Shown one piece after another: positions 58,044-64,000 of a stretch of 64,000 bases of DNA. The notes under the pieces are model-generated. The model saw nothing but the letters and a program-made list of their open reading frames with translations. It was not told where the DNA came from and ran no database searches. The DNA is from Athripsodes cinereus (Eukaryota > Arthropoda > Insecta > Trichoptera > Leptoceridae), in the NCBI GenBank assembly GCA_947579605.1, contig OX388317.1, forward strand, positions 15,023,384 to 15,087,383. The letters are read 5' to 3'. Position 1 is the first letter of the stretch; each line of letters begins with the position of its first letter. The translations under genes were made by a program, and so were the position numbers.

Positions 58044-60279
58044 CTGTGAACAAGGAAAAATAATATCGGATTATTAATAGCACACAAATAAATGATATAA
58101 AATTTTATTCACCATATAGGTAGGCAAGTACATTTTTTTCTTACACATTCCATAAAATTTTATTTATTTCGTGACATGGTTATGCGATTACCGTTACGAT
58201 AAAATAAAAAAAAGTTATATCAATAAAATTTAAATACTCATACGTAGGCTTTCCACGTGCGAAATTGTAAGTAATTTCTTTTATCTTTCTTACTCCAGCG
58301 TAAATAAGATATTTATTTTTCTTCGAGATTTATCGAGAGGTTCTGATTTATATTTAAGTATTTTAGAACCAAAGGTTACCCAATATTACTGAATTCTTTA
58401 TTACAGTTTGAGTCGTATGGGGAAATTCTAATACTCGTGTATTTCGTAAGTGGTGTAGATATATATTAGGTATAGAATATTCATGACCAGACTTTGTGAG
58501 TAATTTATTTAAAAATAGATATAGTTACAGTATTTTTCCAATCGGAACCAATTTGAGTAATTGGAAGTATGCGTATGTATTTCATATTGGAAAACTGTCA
58601 TAGAGTATTCATAATAGATTATTAATACCTTATTTTTTCTACTCAAATCGTGCCACTAACCTAAATTCACGCACTCTTCAATTTCATCACCATACTCGTA
58701 TAATTCACATATGTAGACACTACATAACAACATATTCCTTTGAGTTTTGTATCCATATTAATCACAAGGGATTTCAATGAGATTGAAACATATACAAACA
58801 ATAAATATTCTAGATATCATGTAAAGCATTCCAGAAAACTACTTGTGTTTCTTTACAAGTTTCATTTCATTCACTTCGGTGGTAATCTTTCATCTAGATT
58901 TTCAATTACTTTTCCAATTAGATATTCAAGCTTGATAGATATACATCCCACATGTTTTTAGTTTAACCCCCGGTTCCATAAAAGATAAAAGTCTCTCTTA
59001 ATTTTTGCAGAAAAAACTCAAAATTCTATTAGCAGCTATGGTTACATCTTTTTTATTTTTATGTATAGCCGGTGCTAATGTTGTAAGTAAAAAATAAAAT
59101 TAATTTCACGAGAACGGGTCGTATCGTATGAAAATCTAATAGGTATCTAAAATCTTATTCAATTCTCAGTTTTAAACAAATCGAACTAAAATTATTATAA
59201 GCAGGTATAAAAGTTCTTATGCTTTAAATGATAATTATTCTATTCTTGAGTTATCATTTAGAGAGAGTTATTAAATAGAGAGATAAATAGTAGATGTCTG
59301 AAACCAAACTAAGCATAAACAAAAACGAACTCTTTACATAAACGAAGAAATGATAAATATTTTGTTTTAACTTGAATCAGTATAATATAATTTGTATAGA
59401 TATGCACTTTTTTAAAACTGTATAATATTAGAACAAAATATATTATTCATGGGATACAAACAAATTATTCAGTCGATATATCAAGTTTTCGTGTGATGTC
59501 AAACAAGGAGTAAAATGCTTTATTCTTATTATTATTTATTATCATTATTTCGTACATACAAGTAATAAATAAGTCATACACAGAAATATAAACAGCTCAG
59601 CAAGCAACAAAGCAAAAAGTCTCTGCTGCGTTGTAGCAGGTACCTAACATAACACTGATGGCCTTTAGTATCTACCACAGTAATAATAATATCAACTTAA
59701 CCACATTACAAACTATGTAGGAACTGTAGGAACTTATAATATATAGAAAACATGGTACTTACTAGAGTAAACCTAGAGTTTTAATAATGAAGATTAACTT
59801 GTTTCTGTAAGCAAAGGTCTAATAGGTCAAAATTGTTTTAATATTGTGGAGATGCGTGTTGTTAATTTCTTACAAAATAAGTTTATAAGATTATAAGAAC
59901 CCTTTCAACGTGGGAAGGCCCCAGATAAGATGAACACGTTATGACATTAAAAAATAGAAAAAACGCACAACTCGCGAAAAGAATGGGTTGCAAGTTCAAG
60001 AGTCGTTTGGAGAACTACCAAATAAGTCTATGTTATTGTGTTGAATTTACACGTGCAACCTAACAAAATGGTTACTTTGAAAAAATAACTTCGATATCGA
60101 ATGAAAAGAATTTCTCCAAAAGAGACTAAAATTTAGCAAATACTTAAGTAGGATCAATGTTCCTATAATGGAAGAGAGTCTTTCTGATCATTAGAAATCT
60201 ATAAGTAGGTACCCTACTTTACACGAGACTTGTCTCTATAAGAGGATATGTTTCGATACTAGTTTGATTTGGATAGTCT
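58044..60279. other. Upstream intron of the DIP-like gene, no exon seen
   Basis: I searched the minus strand for the Ig1 W-x-R and D-x-G-W-Y-x-C patterns and found none. It is presumed intronic. Confidence 0.5.
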
Positions 60280-60640
60280 TAAAATAAAACACTTATTTAA
60301 AGTATATCCACAGTGACTTTTTATTGGACGCAAGCCGGCTTTCAAGAGCTTTCCTCCGCTCTCATCATCAGGCTAGCGAAAAGTAAAGAAATTACAAGTT
60401 GGTAACGAATATATATAGTATGTTATTGGATAGCAAAACAAAAGTGGTGATTAAGACAGTGGTAACAAACAATTTAAATAGAGTACCGTTGTGGACGCTT
60501 TGAGCGGAATGAGAGCGGAAGCTCTTGAAAGCCGGCTCGCGTCCAATAAAAAGTCACTGTGGATATACTATAAATAAGTGTTTTATTTATAATTAATTCA
60601 AAATGAATTTCCACCAAGTACCGTCGGTTGAAAATACCAA
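60280..60640. mobile_element. Foldback element with hammerhead-like motifs in both arms
   Basis: Inverted arms at about 60280-60371 and 60505-60589 share AAGTATATCCACAGTGAC and the GGACGC...GCCGGC segment. Minus strand 60371-60332 holds CTGATGA, a GAGAGC/GCTCTT hairpin, GAA, and palindromic AGCCGGCT. Plus strand 60493-60544 keeps helix I (GGACGC with GCGTCC), helix II, GAA and AGCCGGCT-C, but its CTGATGA is degraded. The sequence after 60590 (TTCCACCAAGTACCGTCGG) recurs at about 23590, so the element extends asymmetrically to about 60640. Confidence 0.85.
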
Positions 60641-61625
60641 CTTTGTCTTTATTTTAATTAAATAGTCGTGGTTAGATGAAAGAAATCACTATAAAATGAT
60701 TGTGCTCTCACTGCTCACTGAGCACAAACTCACCAATGCAAATCATCACATTTTTTCTTATGTAAACTGATTTGTTGATTTTGTTATGTGAATGATTATG
60801 TGCAAGAAGGATAAAATAAATAAATAAATATGTTGTTGTATTTGTATGGATTGTTACGTATTTAATACATTTTCACTATTCATAGAGTCTTTGTGACTAT
60901 TAAGTATTAACTACGTCAGCATTTTAAAATTGAATGTCACACTTAAATACAATGAAACTTTCATATTATTATACTTGTTATAGAATATAAGAAGCTCATA
61001 CTTGTAATATTTTGAAAGTAGTTTCAAATTTGCCCAACGGACAAATTGTGTCAGTGGTAACGTTATTGTATCTATGAACTTAATTATATCGTAATGAATA
61101 CATAAATATGTATGTATATAATATGTATGTAATAATGCAAAGCTCTGTGAGAGTCCCTGGGGTAATTGAGTAGCAGTAGTAACTAAAAGCAACATCTAGT
61201 TACTTCACAAACATTGACTAACTGACATAATGGTCTTAATCATATCAAGGATTTAACAGCAATAATAATTACTTTATGAAATTCATTACCTAATGCTAAG
61301 TATCCTCCCCCTTTTTGCCTTCATAAATTCCTCCCAGGAGCAAAGAACGCAAAGAAACTTCCACCATTAAGAACGATTCTCCACTACTTGAATCCGTAAA
61401 TATTTTTTCACGATATTTTTAATATCGAATACCTTGTTTAACTTTATTATTTTTTCAGTTTTATACGTTACATTACAGATGAAAAATATTATTTGAAAAA
61501 TATAGTCCACTGAATATTAATATTTTTAAAAATACATCATTTCCTTTTGAGTTGGATCAAGAGATATATTAAACAATTCGAAAAAAATATTAATAAGCAA
61601 AGTATAGGCTCACAACATGCATGTA

Positions 61626-62972
61626 GGGTAGATGATCCGGTTGTGGACACTTTAAGAAATTTTCCTCTTAACACGGAGCACTACAAATTTGTAAAAAGAG
61701 TTGGACACATTTATATTAATTTTTCCTAAAGCCCAATCATTATTCTTCTAGAAAAGTACAAACTACAACTACATAAATTAAAAAAAAATAAAAACTTTGA
61801 CCGGTTTTGGACACTTTAGTAGTTTTGGACATGCGTTGTACCAGTTTTGGACACTTTATTAAATTTAGGTCTTTAATCTTTTAAATGGATATTAAGTTGA
61901 AGAAATGGATTTATTATATCGTGCATTTTTAAAATTATAAATTAAGGATATGAATCAACTCTATACCTATAATAATTCTATGGAAAAAGGTTTTTTATTC
62001 AATAATTATAAGAAAATATGAACCTTCTTCTAGTATTCCATCACGGCATATCCCACAAGTGGGGTAGCCAGCAGAGCAGCCGCATGTGAGTCGTCCTCTC
62101 CGTGCCAACAAATAATTAAGACATTTAGGATGGTTGGCAAACATCATCGCTGAATTTAAAATTAAAAATATCTTTGTGCCAACACCCACCCGCCTTTTAC
62201 AGGACACTTGAAAACTTACGAAAGAAAGTGGGAGACCAATTTTTGCCGGGTGCTCCACGGAATAATAAGAGATAAAGGTTTTATTAAAATTAAAAATAAA
62301 ATAACAAACATATTGAACACTATAATCATATTCAAGCCACTGAATCATACCAAATTAAAATCAAAGAGATCAATATTTTAAATGACATAAACGAAATTAG
62401 TCTCCTTGTCTTTTGTGTAAAATTAAGGTTTGGTTGGCACCATTTAATGTTTTTTCTCTTTAAAGTGTAAAAGTATTCATTTTCCTATATTTTAAAACAA
62501 GTGTCCAAAACTGAAACACTATGTGAGCCGGTTGTAGACACATCTGTGTCCAAAATTAGAGCAATCGTTAAATTGCTGCACTAGTTGTGGACATATAAGA
62601 TTGTGATGAAACAAATGAGTGAGGTTATGAAATATTGTTGAAAATATGCTCGCAGGACGCGCTAACAGCCTAAACTGTTACATTAGCAAAACCATTATTG
62701 ATTGTTTAAATATTTTCAGATTACTAACCAAAGGGTCCTTATCGTTTTTGTTAACAAATCAGTAAATTTACACACGTCTTATAGCGATCTTCAACCATCA
62801 CGAAATTTGATACAATGTCGGCTAATCTCTTAATTAACAAATAAGACCATTATACGGAAGAAATGTTATGCATAAATAAAACATCTTAAAATCGTTCACA
62901 TCCTTATTTCTACAACATCAAACCTCAAAATGTCCAAAACCGGGGCAGTGTCCACAACCGGGTCATCTACCC
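61626..62972. mobile_element. TIR element rich in GGTT(T/G)TGGACA motifs, complete copy
   Basis: 1,347 bp from GGGTAGATGATCCGGTTG to the complement of GGGTAGATGACCCGGTTG, with TA at both outer edges (61624-61625, 62973-62974). It contains repeated GTTTTGGACA/GTTGTGGACA in both orientations (for example near 61800-61855 and 62497-62600) and a nested family A copy at 62038-62260. No transposase ORF is visible, so it is non-autonomous. Confidence 0.75.
62038..62260 (-). mobile_element. Family A repeat nested in the TIR element
   Basis: CCATCACGGCATATCCCACA to GGGTGCTCCACGG. The same junction recurs in the inverted copy at 63967. Confidence 0.83.
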
Positions 62973-63350
62973 TACGTCCATTATTCCAGGCACCTATTTA
63001 TTTGCACAACTTTTCGCATTGAGTTTTTGAATACTTACATGTCCAAATCAGCGTATCATTTTTTAATTTATTTTAGAATTCATTATGTCTTTAGAAAATT
63101 TATAAGCGGAATAGTAGCTTATATTCATATATGCTATAAAAATACCTGGTAGTTTTCATAAAGAAATTCCTATGAATTTTAATTAAAAATATTTCTTGAA
63201 GTATACTGCTACGTGATAACGTAAAAGTACACTATACAATAGCAAACATTTTAAATCGATACGCTGATACGCTGATTTGGACATGTAAGTATTCAAAAAC
63301 TCAATGCGAAAAGTTGTGCAAATAAATAGGTGCCTGGAATAATGGACGTA

Positions 63351-64000
63351 GGGTAGATGACCCGGTTGTGGACACTGCCCCGGTTTTGGACATTTTGAGA
63401 TTTGATGTCGTAGAAATAAGGATGGAAACAATTTTAAGATGTTTAATTTATGCATAACGTTTCTTCCGTGTATGGTCTTATTTGTAAATTAACAGATAAG
63501 ACAGATAAGAAAATATTTGAACAATCCATAATGTTTTTGTTAATGTAACAGTTTAGGCTGTTAGGTAGAAGTCCTACGAATATATTTTCAACAATATTTC
63601 ATAACCTCACTCATTTGTTTTATCACAATCTTACATGTCCACAACTAGTTCAGCAATTTAACTATTGCTCTAGTTTTGAACACAGACATGTCCACAACTG
63701 GCTCACGTAGTGTTTTTGTTTTGGACACTTTTTTAAAAATATAGGAAAATGAATAATTTTAAATTTTAAGGAGAAAAAACATTAAAATGGTGCTACCTCA
63801 ACCTTAATTTTGTATAAGCAACAAAGAGACTAATTTAGTTTTTGTCATTGGAAATTGATCTCTTTGAATACGATTTGGTATGATTCAATGGCTTAAATAT
63901 GATTATAGTGTTCAATATGTTTGTTTTTTGTTTTTAATTTTCATAATACCTTTTACTTTTATTATTCCGTGGAGCACCCGACAAAAATTGATCTCCCACT
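63351..64000. mobile_element. Second, inverted copy of the TIR element, cut by the window end
   Basis: Starts GGGTAGATGACCCGGTTG after TA (63349-63350) and runs as the reverse complement of the 61626-62972 copy, about 90% alike by eye, to the same nested family A repeat at 63967. The rest lies outside the window. Confidence 0.8.
63967..64000 (+). mobile_element. Family A repeat, start only (window edge)
   Basis: CCGTGGAGCACCCGACAAAA, continuing past the window. Confidence 0.75.

Larger units (their letters stand above)
62226..64000. repeat. Large inverted duplication (arms over 700 bp)
   Basis: Arms 62226-63057 and 63266-64000 with a spacer of about 200 bp. The inner 125 bp of the arms look identical, while the outer parts carry many substitutions and small indels. 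The duplication includes 84 bp of flank outside the TIR element and the nested family A repeat, so it copied a segment rather than being two independent insertions. Confidence 0.85.

Noticed and set aside
58044..64000. Ig1 exons or signal peptide of the DIP-like gene
   Set aside because: No W-x-R or D-x-G-W-Y-x-C pattern with splice sites was found on the minus strand.

Overview
This is eukaryotic, AT-rich DNA with spliced genes, almost certainly from an insect. The dispersed repeats (TAGGTA/TACCTA-rich spacers, tRNA-like SINEs, RTE-like LINE tails, a repeat beginning AACTAGCTGACCC) point to Lepidoptera; that placement is inference. No bacterial-type gene, operon, CRISPR array or rRNA is present.

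There is one recognisable host gene: the 3' part of a minus-strand immunoglobulin-superfamily gene of the DIP (Dpr-interacting protein)/lachesin type. I place seven exons by splice signals and phase: 57888-58043, 52429-52557, 40956-41093, 39978-40127, 39820-39891, 38853-38933 and 38119-38279. They encode Ig2, Ig3, a linker and a C-terminal hydrophobic tail that looks like a GPI signal. Every junction is phase 1 and the reading frame closes across all of them. The Ig1 exons and the start codon must lie beyond base 64000.

Most other recognisable content is transposable-element DNA. A young Ty3/gypsy element (43122-52228) sits in the 11.3-kb intron between the Ig2 and Ig3 exons, in the same orientation as the host gene. 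It has 467-bp LTRs differing at one base, an ATGG target duplication, intact gag and pol, and a -1 slippery site. It inserted into a pre-existing 88-bp-arm palindrome, whose two halves are now 9.1 kb apart. Two nearly identical RTE-like LINE 3' copies lie at 22639-23331 and 32798-34466; the second is nested in an older CR1/jockey-like LINE. Many short fragments of three families recur: family A (about 240 bp, ending GCCGTGATGGTA), family B (an RTE-like LINE 3' end) and family C (a tRNA-related SINE).

The most interesting layer is a set of palindromic (foldback) elements at 26650-26864, 41614-41777, 42956-43121 plus 52229-52256, and 60280-60640, with a single-armed relative at 23443-23610. They carry a shared CTGANGA...GAA(palindrome)C signature matching the catalytic core of a hammerhead ribozyme. 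In the best copy all three helices can be drawn. The end of the window (61626-64000) is a large inverted duplication of a TIR element carrying many GGTT(T/G)TGGACA motifs.

Region by region: 1-22 kb is intergenic-like DNA with old repeats and MITEs; 22-35 kb holds LINE copies and foldbacks; 35-38.1 kb is unassigned DNA downstream of the DIP gene; 38.1-58.0 kb is the DIP gene with its intronic gypsy element; 58-64 kb is the upstream intron, rich in inverted repeats.
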